From NCBI GenBank assembly GCA_045661205.1, contig JAZRFE010000015.1, positions 1 through 58,810 on the forward strand: 58,810 bases of DNA, read 5' to 3'. This document shows, piece by piece, positions 33,982 to 43,445 of this stretch; within the stretch, counting starts at the first letter, position 1; the number at the start of each line of letters is the position of its first letter. The position numbers were made by a program, and so were the translations under genes. The DNA comes from HGM04593 sp045661205. Its GTDB lineage: Bacteria > Bacteroidota > Bacteroidia > Bacteroidales > Bacteroidaceae. The notes under the pieces were generated by a model. The model saw only the letters and a list, made by a program, of their open reading frames with translations. It ran no database searches and was not told the DNA's origin.

Positions 33982-33999
33982 AGCTGTTCCTCCCTTGTA

Positions 34000-35517
34000 T
34001 TAATGAACGTGTCCTGCGTGGGGGTCGAGGGCCCCTGCGCCCTGCGAGAGCTTCAGCGAAACGGCACCATTGGTAACCACACGCTCGCCCTCGGTAACAC
34101 CTGTGAGAAGTTGCACTCTTTTTCCGTCGTTCACACCGATAGTAACAAGGCGTTTCTCGAATGTCACGGGAGTATGCTGCACAAAGACGAAGTAACGCCC
34201 CATCTCCTCGACTAGCGCTGTGCGGGGCACGACAATGGCTTTTTCGTCTGACGGAGAGACAAGATACATATTGACAACATTTCCGGGAACAACGCCGGGG
34301 AGGTTTTTCACCAGCACAGTCACAGGAATCATATTGCAATCGTTCTGTATGGCGCGACCGACACCTGCAATGCGGCCACCCACTTGAGCGAGGGAGTAGC
34401 ATGTGCCGTCGTTAAGTTCGATATTGACATCCACTACATTGCGCAGAGCCTCGGCGTGACGCACAGACAGCTCGCAGAAGAGCTGAAGCTCGCCATCGCG
34501 TTGCAAGGTTGCAAGCGGAGTACCCTCGGCAACATAATCGCCACTGGCTACGGCTATATCGGAGATGTAGCCTGCGACGGGAGACTTCATGAACATTTTT
34601 CCCTCTTTGAAATTCTTCTTGAGATTTTCATATACAGCCTTTGCCTGGAGATAAGAGGCCTCGACAGCCTGAAACTCACTCACCGAGACAATCTTTGTCT
34701 TTACAAGTTCGGACTTGCGCTCATACTCGGCTTTGGCGTAGTTGTAACGGCTCTCGGCCTCGGCATATTTCAATGCGGCATTGTCGTCGGCAACATCGCC
34801 TGTCTCCATGATGAAAAGCGACTCGCCCGCCTTGACATTGCGACCTATTGCAACCGAGTTGTTGTAACGCACCCTGCCACTTGTAGCAGCTACGATGGTG
34901 GTGACATTCTCGGGAGCATTGGAGAGGCGTGCAGCACCCTTCACCACTCTGTTCACAGCACGTGCAGCCACCTTTTCAACGGCAAAGTCTATCTTCCAAC
35001 TCTGCTCTTTGGTGAAAGTAACCATATTGCTACCATGTGCATGAGCATCATCGGCGTGGTGGTGATGAGCAGCGTCGTACACTGTAACTGCAGCAGCGGC
35101 CTCGCAAAGGCCGTGAGGAAGCGCAACCTTGAATATCATAAAACCCGCACCGCTGTTCTCGGGCTTCATATCGCAACGGTACATTCCCGAGGAGAGTTTT
35201 TTTGCAACGCCCTTTACAGATTTTCCTGCAACGGTAAGAAGAACACTAATCTCATCAACCTCGACGGGCTTGAAAGTGCCAAGATGCGTAACATGTGCAA
35301 GAACGAATGTCTCCTCGCCTGCATGCAGTTTGCCCACCTCGGCAAATATTTCGACAGAGTCGCTGTAAGCTGTGATATTAAGCGGTTCGTGGGAGTGGTC
35401 GTGACCTTCGTGAGAATGGTCGTGTCCATCGTGGGAGTGGTCGTGGGAATGAGCTCCACAATTAACTAACGCCATAGAAAGCGCAAGTACAAATATCGAT
35501 AATATTATTTTTTTCAT
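34000..35517 (-). CDS. RND periplasmic adaptor (CusB/CzcB-like) with His-rich N-terminus
   Basis: A 505-aa lipoprotein: lipobox LVNC with Cys20, then repeats of GHDHSHE giving many histidines in about residues 23-42, and more His near residue 150 (HHHHADDAH) and at the very end (HAGHVH). The hairpin and lipoyl-like core follow (VRYNNSVAIGRNVKAGESLF; FMKSPVAGYISDIAVASGDYV). The adaptor should link the pump to an outer-membrane channel. The His clusters suggest capture of Zn, Ni, Co or Cu. Confidence 0.9.
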   Translation of the reverse strand: MKKIILSIFVLALSMALVNCGAHSHDHSHDGHDHSHEGHDHSHEPLNITAYSDSVEIFAEVGKLHAGEETFVLAHVTHLGTFKPVEVDEISVLLTVAGKSVKGVAKKLSSGMYRCDMKPENSGAGFMIFKVALPHGLCEAAAAVTVYDAAHHHHADDAHAHGSNMVTFTKEQSWKIDFAVEKVAARAVNRVVKGAARLSNAPENVTTIVAATSGRVRYNNSVAIGRNVKAGESLFIMETGDVADDNAALKYAEAESRYNYAKAEYERKSELVKTKIVSVSEFQAVEASYLQAKAVYENLKKNFKEGKMFMKSPVAGYISDIAVASGDYVAEGTPLATLQRDGELQLFCELSVRHAEALRNVVDVNIELNDGTCYSLAQVGGRIAGVGRAIQNDCNMIPVTVLVKNLPGVVPGNVVNMYLVSPSDEKAIVVPRTALVEEMGRYFVFVQHTPVTFEKRLVTIGVNDGKRVQLLTGVTEGERVVTNGAVSLKLSQGAGALDPHAGHVH

Positions 35518-35605
35518 GATTATATACTGTTTTTCAATAAGTTCAAATTATTCAGACTTTACATGCAACAAGTGCCTTGCCCCAACCAAATAACCGGAAG
35601 AAGCA

Positions 35606-36022
35606 TCAAACAGTATATGGCGGAGCACGCAAAGAGTGTGCTGCGACACCGCTGTCGGGTATTTTTATATTGACATACGGTGGTGCATGCACATTGTCAC
35701 ATGCTATTGAACACGACAGCCCACAAACAGAAAGTATTGCGGGAGAAAACTCAAAATACTGTATCGATTGCTGATAATCAAGTTCTTCGCATGCCTTGGC
35801 AATATAATAGCATTGCTCCGAAGGGCACGACTCATGACTACCATGCGAGGAGTCGCTGTCATCGTTACAAGCCTCGGTGCCGAAATGCAAAGTAACGACA
35901 ACGACTGACGAACCGGAAAGGTGCAATGTGTGGTGGTGATGGGGCAACACCCTGAATGTCAGCAATAACAGTATTACCGCCGACAAAAGTACTGAGGATG
36001 TTACACGTATCTTGCCCAACAT
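35606..36022 (-). CDS. His/Cys-rich small envelope protein (DUF6769-like)
   Basis: A 138-aa protein with one N-terminal membrane or signal helix, followed by PHHHHTLHL, then an acidic His/Cys-rich stretch (SSHGSHESCPSEQC). It resembles small Bacteroidales proteins (DUF6769 by memory) encoded beside metal RND pumps. It may sense or shuttle metal to the pump. It lies 88 bp upstream of the adaptor on the same strand and one base from the PfkB gene. Confidence 0.6.
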   Translation of the reverse strand: MLGKIRVTSSVLLSAVILLLLTFRVLPHHHHTLHLSGSSVVVVTLHFGTEACNDDSDSSHGSHESCPSEQCYYIAKACEELDYQQSIQYFEFSPAILSVCGLSCSIACDNVHAPPYVNIKIPDSGVAAHSLRAPPYTV

Positions 36023-36023
36023 T

Positions 36024-36953
36024 TTACTTTATCTTTTTATAGGCCTCGGCCCACGATTTTTCAATATAATTATCCATGAGTGTGCAGGCATGGGCACTGA
36101 AATCCATTCCGCACTGCACTATTCCATCCCAAGCGTCGCGCGACAAGGCTGGAAGTTCCTCGCGAGTAACACCCGCAACAAGCAGGCCGTAAATGACTCC
36201 TGCATTGAAATTGTCACCCGCGCCTACGCTGCTGACAACCTCGACCGCAGGAACGGCATAGTCGGCGGCAAAGTCGCGAGTAAACAGTTTGACACCGTCG
36301 CCTCCATGTGTGCAGATGAAGTTGGGTGAGTAGAATTTTATCTTCTCTTTATAGACCTTCACCGCATCGCTCATCCCGTAGAGAACATTAAAGTCGTCTA
36401 TCGAGCCACGCACAATGTCGGCATATTCGAGATTTTCTATCAAGGCTTCGCTCAATTTCAGTTTCTCGGCCTCGTGATTCTTGCGGAAATTGACATCGTA
36501 ATAGAGTATCGCACCCCTTTCGCGTGCATACTCCAAAAAGGCCTTCACTCTGTTGCGCAACATGGGGTTGAGCACAAAATAGGAGCCATATATCACAATA
36601 TCGTCAGGCTCGATGGAAGGAAACTCAACATCGAGGTGTGTGGGAGGGTTATCCTTGTAGAAAAGATACTCTGCATCGTTATTCTCATTGAGAAAAGCAA
36701 GCGAGACGGGCGACTTTGCATCGCTGTAACGATAGATACACGACACATCGACACCGCTGTCGGAAAGGCTCTCGACCACAATGTCACCCACACGGTCGCA
36801 GCCTACCTCACTAACGAGGATGGGTGCGACACCCATACGACCAAGCGAGACAATGCTGTTAAAGACAGAACCACCGGGCACTGCCTTCATCGGATTGTTG
36901 TTCTTGAACAGTATGTCAAGAATCGTTTCGCCTATTCCTATGACCTTTTTCAT
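36024..36953 (-). CDS. PfkB-family carbohydrate kinase
   Basis: A 309-aa ribokinase-fold sugar kinase. N-terminal GGSVFNSIVSLGRMG (substrate loop) and C-terminal SSVGAGDNFNAGVIYG, with the catalytic Asp of the GAGD motif, are both intact. The substrate is probably a monosaccharide such as fructose, but this cannot be decided. Its start overlaps the LOG-family gene by four bases (ATGA). Confidence 0.9.
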   Translation of the reverse strand: MKKVIGIGETILDILFKNNNPMKAVPGGSVFNSIVSLGRMGVAPILVSEVGCDRVGDIVVESLSDSGVDVSCIYRYSDAKSPVSLAFLNENNDAEYLFYKDNPPTHLDVEFPSIEPDDIVIYGSYFVLNPMLRNRVKAFLEYARERGAILYYDVNFRKNHEAEKLKLSEALIENLEYADIVRGSIDDFNVLYGMSDAVKVYKEKIKFYSPNFICTHGGDGVKLFTRDFAADYAVPAVEVVSSVGAGDNFNAGVIYGLLVAGVTREELPALSRDAWDGIVQCGMDFSAHACTLMDNYIEKSWAEAYKKIK

Positions 36954-37498
36954 TTTGCGCCGGTTATTATATTTTTCAGTTCGTCGAGAGTGTCGGCAAC
37001 AGCAAAAAACTTTGAAGGCTCACCACGCAAGAAACCCTTGTCGCGAAACTCGTCGAGGGCGTCAAGCATGCTGCCCCAAAAGTTGTTCACATTGTAAAAA
37101 ACCACCTTTTTATCGTGAAAACCGATGGTTGCCGAGGCCATCACATGAAAGACCTCGTCGAGTGTTCCCAAGCCTCCGGGCATAGCAACCAATATATCAC
37201 TGCGGCGAAGAATTGTATCTTTTCTCTCGCTTAGGTTGCTTACAAGCACACACTCGTCAAGCAGTGTGCTGACAGCCCCGCGCTCGACAAGTATCGTGGG
37301 AACAACGCCCACTATACGCGCTCCCGCACTCTTTGCTGCCGAAGCCGTTGTCTCCATAAGTCCTTTTGCTGCACCGCCATAGACAAGGGTGGCCGACTCG
37401 GTTCCCAGCCACTCGCCAAACTCACGTGCCGCCTCGACGTAAAGAGCATCTATCGACTCGGAGGCTGCACAAAAAAGACCTACGTTTCTGCTTTTCAT
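36950..37498 (-). CDS. LOG-family nucleoside 5'-monophosphate phosphoribohydrolase
   Basis: A 182-aa Rossmann-fold protein of the TIGR00730 type. It contains the signature MPGGLGTLDEVFHVM (PGGxGTxxE) and the preceding RKDTILRRSD, both forming the AMP-binding and catalytic site. Bacterial homologues release the base from nucleoside monophosphates or cytokinin ribotides. The ATG at 37498 avoids overlap with the ABC exporter; one at 37513 would add five residues. Confidence 0.88.
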   Translation of the reverse strand: MKSRNVGLFCAASESIDALYVEAAREFGEWLGTESATLVYGGAAKGLMETTASAAKSAGARIVGVVPTILVERGAVSTLLDECVLVSNLSERKDTILRRSDILVAMPGGLGTLDEVFHVMASATIGFHDKKVVFYNVNNFWGSMLDALDEFRDKGFLRGEPSKFFAVADTLDELKNIITGAK

Positions 37499-37505
37499 AT
37501 ACTCT

Positions 37506-39350
37506 TTAGGCAAGGCTCTGCATGTCGTTCAGACGTTTGTACACTCCATCGAGCTGCAACAGTTCATCGTGCTTGCCACGCTCTACGATGCGGCCACCCA
37601 TGAGCACGCATATTTCATCGGCATTCTTGATGGTGGAGAGGCGGTGAGCAATGGCTATCGTGGTTCTTGTCTTCATGAGTCGTTCAAGAGCCTCCTGCAC
37701 AAGACGCTCCGACTCAGTATCGAGTGCCGAAGTAGCCTCGTCGAGAATGAGGATGGGCGGGTTCTTGAGGATGGCGCGGGCAATGCTGATGCGCTGTCGC
37801 TGACCACCTGAAAGCAAACAACCTCTGTCGCCCACAGTAGTGTCGTAGCCATTCTCGGTAGCCATGATAAAGTCGTGAGCATTGGCTATCTTGGCAGCCT
37901 CTATCACCTGCTCCATCGTGGCATTCTCAACTCCGAAAGTAATGTTGTTGTAGAAAGAGTCATTGAAAAGTATCGCCTCTTGATTGACATTACCGATGAG
38001 CGAACGCAGAGACTTCACTGTCATATCCTTTACGTTCACTCCGTCGATGAGCACCTCGCCCGAAGTAACGTCATAATATCTGGGTATAAGATCGACAAGC
38101 GTAGACTTGCCCGAGCCCGACTGTCCCACAAGTGCAACGGTCTTACCCTTCTCGATAGAGAGGTTTATATCCTGAAGCACACTCTTCTCGCCATCGTAAG
38201 AGAAATTGAGATCGCGCAACTCTATGCTCTTACCCAATCCGTCGATAGAGGTAGCATTCTCTTTTTCAACAATGGTATTTTCGCTATTGAGAATCTTGTC
38301 GATGCGTTCCATTGAAGCAAGTCCGCGGGGAATGTTATACGATGCCTTTGAGAAGTCCTTTAAGGGGTTGATGATGCTGTAAAGTATTGTCAGATAATAG
38401 ATGAAGGCGGGAGCAGAAATGGGCGAATTGTTGCCAAGAATGAGCGTACCGCCGAACCACAGCACAATTACAATGACACATGTGCCGAGGAACTCGCTCA
38501 CAGGATGGGCCATTGCCTGACGCATGGTCACACGCATGGTGGCATCGCGAAGCTCGTTGCTCACTTTAAGGAAACGATTGGACATCTTTTTCTCGGCAAG
38601 GAAAGCCTTCACAATGCGCAGTCCACCGAGTGTCTCCTCCATCTGAGACATTGTCTCACTCAATTTTGCTTGAGCAAGCAGAGATTTCTGCTTGAGCTTG
38701 CGACCAACGAGTCCCATAATCCAGCCCATCACAGGAATCACAAGTATGGTGAAGAGGGTAAGTTCCCAACTAACATAAATAAGTGTGGCAAAATAGATGA
38801 TGATGTAAACAGGGTTTTTTATCAACATATCGATGGAGCCGGCAATGGAGTTCTCGACCTCTACAACATCGCCGCTCATGCGAGCGATGATATCACCCTT
38901 TCTCTCCTTTGAGAAGAAACCCAACGGCAGGCTCACAACCTTATTGTAGAGCTGTGTGCGTATGTCGCGGACAACACCTGTACGCAGAGGGATTATCGCT
39001 GCCGACGAGCCGAAATAGCTCGCAGTTTTCAACAATGTCATCACCATCAGGAAGACTCCCAGCAAGAGAAGCGTTGTCGAAGGACCTACGCTTTCAATGA
39101 AACCGTTGAGATAATAGTTACCATTGTTCAAGGCTACCTCGCTGAAGTTTTCAGTATTCATCTTGCTCCAGGGGATAAACTGCACATCCTCAGCCTCGTT
39201 TATCTTGAAGAGAATCTGAAGGATGGGGATTATTATCATGAAAGAAAAGACGTTGAGTATCGCCGATGTAAAGGTGAATATCAACGAAAGTATAAGCGAT
39301 TTTTTATATGGAGGAATATACCTTTTCAGAACTTTGAAAAACTCTTTCAT
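37506..39350 (-). CDS. MsbA-like ABC exporter (half-transporter with fused ATPase)
   Basis: A 614-aa half-transporter: six membrane helices (about 20-330), then an ATPase with Walker A GQSGSGKST, signature LSGGQRQR, Walker B PILILDEATSALD and the switch AHRLST. Homology and size fit the MsbA group, which flips lipid A or other lipids; drug or peptide export cannot be excluded. It is upstream of the LOG and PfkB genes on the minus strand, probably the first gene of that operon. Confidence 0.9.
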   Translation of the reverse strand: MKEFFKVLKRYIPPYKKSLILSLIFTFTSAILNVFSFMIIIPILQILFKINEAEDVQFIPWSKMNTENFSEVALNNGNYYLNGFIESVGPSTTLLLLGVFLMVMTLLKTASYFGSSAAIIPLRTGVVRDIRTQLYNKVVSLPLGFFSKERKGDIIARMSGDVVEVENSIAGSIDMLIKNPVYIIIYFATLIYVSWELTLFTILVIPVMGWIMGLVGRKLKQKSLLAQAKLSETMSQMEETLGGLRIVKAFLAEKKMSNRFLKVSNELRDATMRVTMRQAMAHPVSEFLGTCVIVIVLWFGGTLILGNNSPISAPAFIYYLTILYSIINPLKDFSKASYNIPRGLASMERIDKILNSENTIVEKENATSIDGLGKSIELRDLNFSYDGEKSVLQDINLSIEKGKTVALVGQSGSGKSTLVDLIPRYYDVTSGEVLIDGVNVKDMTVKSLRSLIGNVNQEAILFNDSFYNNITFGVENATMEQVIEAAKIANAHDFIMATENGYDTTVGDRGCLLSGGQRQRISIARAILKNPPILILDEATSALDTESERLVQEALERLMKTRTTIAIAHRLSTIKNADEICVLMGGRIVERGKHDELLQLDGVYKRLNDMQSLA

Positions 39351-39437
39351 AGCAACGATTATTTATTTTAGATAATTTTCTGCGAAGATAGTGATTTTTG
39401 TTCGTTTAAAGCCCAATTCTTTATGTTTTTTAATACA

Positions 39438-39454
39438 AAGTAACAGTGTTACTT
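39438..39454 (+). promoter_or_regulatory. Dyad upstream of the DUF4294 gene
   Basis: AAGTAAC-agt-GTTACTT is a perfect 7-bp inverted repeat. It lies 23 bp before the -7 element TATTTTTG (39478-39485), where a regulator could contact the -33 region. Confidence 0.45.
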
Positions 39455-39477
39455 GCTATGAATTGCCACAAATAGTT

Positions 39478-39485
39478 TATTTTTG
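39478..39485 (+). promoter_or_regulatory. -7 element only 5 bp before the DUF4294 start codon
   Basis: TATTTTTG matches TAnnTTTG. The ATG at 39491 begins six bases later, so the transcript would start at or inside the start codon (leaderless mRNA). Confidence 0.5.
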
Positions 39486-39490
39486 CAAAG

Positions 39491-40090
39491 ATGAAAAGCA
39501 CCATTCTGAATATCATTGTACTATTGTCCACTCTTTCATTGGCAATGCATGCAGAGGCACAGACCGATGAAAGAAGAGCGTACATTGTGGGCGCAACTGC
39601 ACACAAGGGCGCGACTATTCCCCATATACAACTGCCCACGGTACACATTTTTCCGCCGATGACATTCAGAAACAGACAAGAGAGAAAAAGATACGACCGT
39701 TTGGTGTTCGATGTTAAAAAGACACTGCCATTGGCTACGGAAATACGTCGAATAATCATCGAGACATACGAAACTTTGCAACTTTTGCCCGATGAAAAGG
39801 CGCAAAAACGGCATTTGGACAAGCTGGAGAAAGAGCTTAAGGAGACATACACTCCCAAGATGAAAAAACTCTCTTTGCGACAGGGCAAGCTGTTGATAAA
39901 GCTGGTGGATCGTCAATGCGACCACAACGCCTACCAACTGATAAAACTGTTCATGGGACCTTTCAAAGCTGTCTTTTACCAATCGTTCGCCTCTATGTTT
40001 GGCGCAAGCCTGAAAAAGAGCTACGACCCGACAGGCGAGGACAGACTCATCGAAAGAGTGGTGATACAGGTTCTCGAAGGAGAATTATAG
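39491..40090 (+). CDS. DUF4294-domain exported protein
   Basis: A 199-aa secreted protein with a signal peptide ending near AEAQ. DUF4294 is Bacteroidetes-specific: PTVHIFPPMTF, then FVxxVKKTLP-like RLVFDVKKTLPLATEI, then LSLRQGKLLIKLVDRQC, SLRQGK being the best conserved part. It is predicted to be envelope-located, with unknown function. The signal peptide needs the first ATG, which supports this start. It is followed after 33 bp by a Sel1-repeat gene. Confidence 0.85.
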   Translation: MKSTILNIIVLLSTLSLAMHAEAQTDERRAYIVGATAHKGATIPHIQLPTVHIFPPMTFRNRQERKRYDRLVFDVKKTLPLATEIRRIIIETYETLQLLPDEKAQKRHLDKLEKELKETYTPKMKKLSLRQGKLLIKLVDRQCDHNAYQLIKLFMGPFKAVFYQSFASMFGASLKKSYDPTGEDRLIERVVIQVLEGEL

Positions 40091-40123
40091 AAATAGAATA
40101 ATACACACAGAAAACTACACAAA

Positions 40124-41206
40124 TTGACAACTTCGGTAACAATATACTCGGCAAAAGAGTTCAGACACGATGCTTTCCTCGACTATGCAGACATCCCGGG
40201 ACTGCTACTGCACTGTTGTGGCACCGACGAAGAGGGAGCAGTAGTCTGCTGGTTCTTTGCACGCGAAAATATATCCACCACTCTTTTCATGCTGCAAAAG
40301 ACAGAAGAGGGGTACGAACTGCACGTAGACAACCTTGCGGCATACGACGACCTGCGATTCTTCCCCTACCTCGCCGACACAGTGACAAAGTTCCTCGACG
40401 GAGAGATTGCCGACATTCAGAGCGACTCTTTATACAAGAGTTTCGACGAGGAATGGGTGAGCGACACCATTTCGGAGGAGATTGCCATGCTCAAAGGCAC
40501 TCTATCCATCGTTTCGCAATATTTTCCGGCACTGCCCATGACAGAGCAATGCTACATTTCATTGGACACACTACGCGACTTCGGGGTAAACCTGCACTCC
40601 TCTACTCCACGCATCTACGGCTACGTGCAATATATGATGCGCAACGGGCTTGCGCCCTGCGGGGAGCCAGCCCGACTGCCCGACTGCGACGAAACAATAG
40701 AGGTGGATATTCCGCAACACACCCCTATTGGGCGTGTAAAATCGTGGCAGCTCGACGGTTGCGAGACTTACGAAACATATTCACAAGAGGATGTAGAACT
40801 GCTGTTCTCCCTCGCCGACGAGCATAGCAAAGGAAAGCACCTTCATGGGGTGGTTCTCAACGACATCGGCACACTGTTCCACGAAGGAGTGGGAATAGAA
40901 AAAGACGGTGAAAAGGCGATTTTTTGGTTCAACGAGGCATATAAGGCGGGCGACACACTTTACGCTCCCACCAACTTAGGCGACCTTTACCGAAAAGGTT
41001 GCGGGGAGATAAAACCGTCGCTGCACAAGGCCTACGAGGCTTACAAAAAATCTACCGACCCATATGCCCACTACCGCATAGGACAGGCATACGAAGAGGG
41101 GTGGACGGGAACGCCCAATATGGAAAAAGCAATGCTGTGGTACGAACAAGCAGCCCGCGAGGGGCATCACCTGGCTATCAAACGGATGAAGAGAGAGACT
41201 CTTTAA
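40124..41206 (+). CDS. Sel1-like repeat protein, TTG start
   Basis: A 360-aa cytoplasmic protein. The N-terminal 200 residues show no family I know. The C-terminal third has Sel1-like (TPR-related) repeats: FHEGVGIEKDGEKAIFWF, then GDLYRKG, and IGQAYEEGWTGTP followed by AMLWYEQAAREG. These usually mediate protein contacts. No ATG or GTG lies in frame after the preceding stop codon at 40094, so TTG at 40124 is the likely start. The C-terminus overlaps folK on the other strand by 29 bp. Confidence 0.78.
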   Translation: MTTSVTIYSAKEFRHDAFLDYADIPGLLLHCCGTDEEGAVVCWFFARENISTTLFMLQKTEEGYELHVDNLAAYDDLRFFPYLADTVTKFLDGEIADIQSDSLYKSFDEEWVSDTISEEIAMLKGTLSIVSQYFPALPMTEQCYISLDTLRDFGVNLHSSTPRIYGYVQYMMRNGLAPCGEPARLPDCDETIEVDIPQHTPIGRVKSWQLDGCETYETYSQEDVELLFSLADEHSKGKHLHGVVLNDIGTLFHEGVGIEKDGEKAIFWFNEAYKAGDTLYAPTNLGDLYRKGCGEIKPSLHKAYEAYKKSTDPYAHYRIGQAYEEGWTGTPNMEKAMLWYEQAAREGHHLAIKRMKRETL

Positions 41207-41660
41207 GCTCGGCCATGCTTTTGCCTAGCAGAGGGTGCACAAGAGAGGGGGCAATTTCGGCCAACGGCCTAAGCACGAAAAGACGCTCGTGCAGACGGGG
41301 GTGAGGCACCGTAAGACGCTCCGAGGAGATTATCTCGTTGCCAAAGAGAAGAATATCAATATCCATCGGCCTATCGCTGTAAACACCGCCTATGCTTTTT
41401 GTTTTGCGGCCTAAACGTCGCTCCACATCTTCGGTAACATCGAGCAGGTCGAGCGGTGAAATATCTGCCGAGAAACAGGCGACCATATTGAGAAAGGGGT
41501 TGGGTGATACAAAGCCCCATGCCTCGGTCTCTATTGTCGAAGAGAGGGAGACAGGCGCACCGAGAGCAACCGACAGCAGTTCTATTGCTTGTGCCATCAG
41601 TTGCTCTCTGTCTCCTTGATTGCTGCCTAACCCTAAATAGATTTTTGGGGATTTCGACAT
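41178..41660 (-). CDS. folK: 6-hydroxymethyl-7,8-dihydropterin pyrophosphokinase FolK
   Basis: A 160-aa enzyme transferring pyrophosphate from ATP to hydroxymethyl-dihydropterin in folate synthesis. It has the YLGLGSNQGD N-terminus, NPFLNMVACF and the signature DRPMDIDILLF with the Mg-binding Asp pair. Normal length. It is the last gene of the cluster that starts with the methyltransferase and ftsX. Confidence 0.95.
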   Translation of the reverse strand: MSKSPKIYLGLGSNQGDREQLMAQAIELLSVALGAPVSLSSTIETEAWGFVSPNPFLNMVACFSADISPLDLLDVTEDVERRLGRKTKSIGGVYSDRPMDIDILLFGNEIISSERLTVPHPRLHERLFVLRPLAEIAPSLVHPLLGKSMAELKESLSSSV

Positions 41661-41661
41661 T

Positions 41662-42720
41662 TTAGTCTATTATAAGCATTGCGTCGCCGTAGATACCGAA
41701 GCGGTACTCCTCTTTCAGGGCAACCTCGTATGCGTGCATGATAAGCTCGTAACCACCAAATGCCGCTGTGAGCATGAGCATTGTAGAATAGGGAGCGTAG
41801 AAGTTGGCTATCATACTGTTGGCTACCTGGAAATTGTAGTCGGGGAAGATGAATTTGCTTGTCCAGCCATCATACTCTTTGAGCATGCCGCCTGTGAGGG
41901 TGGCTGTCTCGAGCACGCGCTGTACCGATGTTCCCACTGCGCAGATGCGACGACCCTCAGCCTTGGCTTTGTTTACAAGTGCAACTGCCTCGCTGTCTAC
42001 ATTTATGAGGTCGCTATCCATCTTGTGCTTTGTGAGGTCTTCGACATCAATCTCGCGGAAACATCCGAGGCCTATATGCATTGTTACATATGCAGTGTCG
42101 ATGCCTTTGATTTCCATGCGTTTCATAAGTTCGCGAGTGAAGTGCAGACCCGACACAGGAGCTGTCACCGAGCCCTCTTTCTTTGCGAAGTATGTCTGAA
42201 AATTGTCCAAATCCTCGGGAGTCTCCTTGCGCAGAGCCTTGAAGTCATCGGGCAGAGGCGCAACGCCCAGCGAGAAGAGTGCCTTCTTGAACTCGTCGTG
42301 GGGGCCGTCGTAGAGGAAACGCAATGTTCTTCCGCGTGATGTTGTGTTGTCGATAACCTCGGCAACCATAGAGTTGTCCTCACCAAAATAGAGCTTGTTG
42401 CCGATACGTATTTTACGGGCAGGGTCTACAAGTACGTCCCAAAGACGGAACTCCTCGTTAAGCTCGCGCAAAAGGAACACCTCGATTTTTGCGTTTGTCT
42501 TCTCTTTGTTACCATAAAGACGTGCGGGGAAAACCTTACTGTCGTTGAGAACGAAGAGGTCTTTCTCGTCGAAATAGTTAATCACGTCTTTAAACAAACA
42601 GTGCTCAATCTCGCCACTCTTACGATGAACTACCATCAGACGAGACTCGTCGCGACACGACACAGGATGCAATGCAATGCGGTCGGCCGGGAGCCTGTAC
42701 TTGAACTGAGAAAGTTTCAT
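41662..42720 (-). CDS. queA: S-adenosylmethionine:tRNA ribosyltransferase-isomerase QueA
   Basis: A 352-aa enzyme in queuosine biosynthesis that transfers ribose from SAM to tRNA-bound preQ1. It opens MKLSQFKYRLPADRIA. Conserved segments include LNDSKVFPARLYG, TAPVSGLHFT and VGTSVQRVLETA. The ATG at 42729 would add three residues. One base separates it from folK. It follows truB by about 30 bp. Confidence 0.95.
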   Translation of the reverse strand: MKLSQFKYRLPADRIALHPVSCRDESRLMVVHRKSGEIEHCLFKDVINYFDEKDLFVLNDSKVFPARLYGNKEKTNAKIEVFLLRELNEEFRLWDVLVDPARKIRIGNKLYFGEDNSMVAEVIDNTTSRGRTLRFLYDGPHDEFKKALFSLGVAPLPDDFKALRKETPEDLDNFQTYFAKKEGSVTAPVSGLHFTRELMKRMEIKGIDTAYVTMHIGLGCFREIDVEDLTKHKMDSDLINVDSEAVALVNKAKAEGRRICAVGTSVQRVLETATLTGGMLKEYDGWTSKFIFPDYNFQVANSMIANFYAPYSTMLMLTAAFGGYELIMHAYEVALKEEYRFGIYGDAMLIID

Positions 42721-42749
42721 GTCTGTCATTTCTCAAATGTTTTTATATT

Positions 42750-43445
42750 TTAAACTTCTGTTAATTTCTCTTTGAACCACGCAGGAAAATCCTCGGGTTT
42801 TATGCACTCCTCTATTCTGAAATCGCCCACGCGGGTGCGGGTGAGACGGGTGAGGTAGGCACCGCTGCCAAGAGCCTCGCCAATGTCGCGTGCCAGCGAG
42901 CGTATGTATGTACCTTTGCCACACACCACTCTGATGGTTGCCTTGGGCGGCTCGAACGAGAGGAGTTCTATCTCGTCTATCGTTATCTGTTTGGGAGCAA
43001 GCTCCATGTCGCTACCCTGACGTGCAAGATTGTAGGCACGCTCGCCATCGACCTTGCATGCCGAGTAAAGTGGCGGGCGCTGAGCTATTGTACCGGTAAA
43101 CTGCTTGAGCACTTCGTTGAACATCTCCTCGGTGATATGCTCGTAGGGGTAGGTGGCATTCACTGGATGCTCTTTGTCGTACGAGGGGGTGGTTGCACCC
43201 AGCATGAGGTCGGCCTCATACTCTTTTGTATGGTTCTGCAACTCTTCGATGCGCTTGGTGGCCTTGCCTGTACAAATAACAAGAACACCTGTCGCAAGGG
43301 GGTCGAGTGTACCCGCGTGTCCCACCTTGAAACGCTTTATCTTGTAGTGTTTCGACATGTGGTAACGCACCTTGTTCACTATTTGGAACGAAGTCCATGT
43401 ATAGGGCTTGAAGAGTGCTATTATTTCTCCTTCTTTAAAATCCAT
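42750..43445 (-). CDS. truB: tRNA pseudouridine-55 synthase TruB
   Basis: A 231-aa enzyme that makes pseudouridine-55 in the T loop. GHAGTLDPLATGVL holds the catalytic Asp, PLYSACKVDGERAY and RVVCGKGTYIRSLARDIG follow. The protein lacks the C-terminal PUA extension of E. coli TruB, normal for this phylum. Its start abuts uppP directly. Confidence 0.95.
   Translation of the reverse strand: MDFKEGEIIALFKPYTWTSFQIVNKVRYHMSKHYKIKRFKVGHAGTLDPLATGVLVICTGKATKRIEELQNHTKEYEADLMLGATTPSYDKEHPVNATYPYEHITEEMFNEVLKQFTGTIAQRPPLYSACKVDGERAYNLARQGSDMELAPKQITIDEIELLSFEPPKATIRVVCGKGTYIRSLARDIGEALGSGAYLTRLTRTRVGDFRIEECIKPEDFPAWFKEKLTEV

Noticed and set aside
34384..35469. 361-codon open frame antisense to the RND adaptor
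   Set aside because: A shadow of the adaptor gene; low-complexity, Cys-rich and motif-free.
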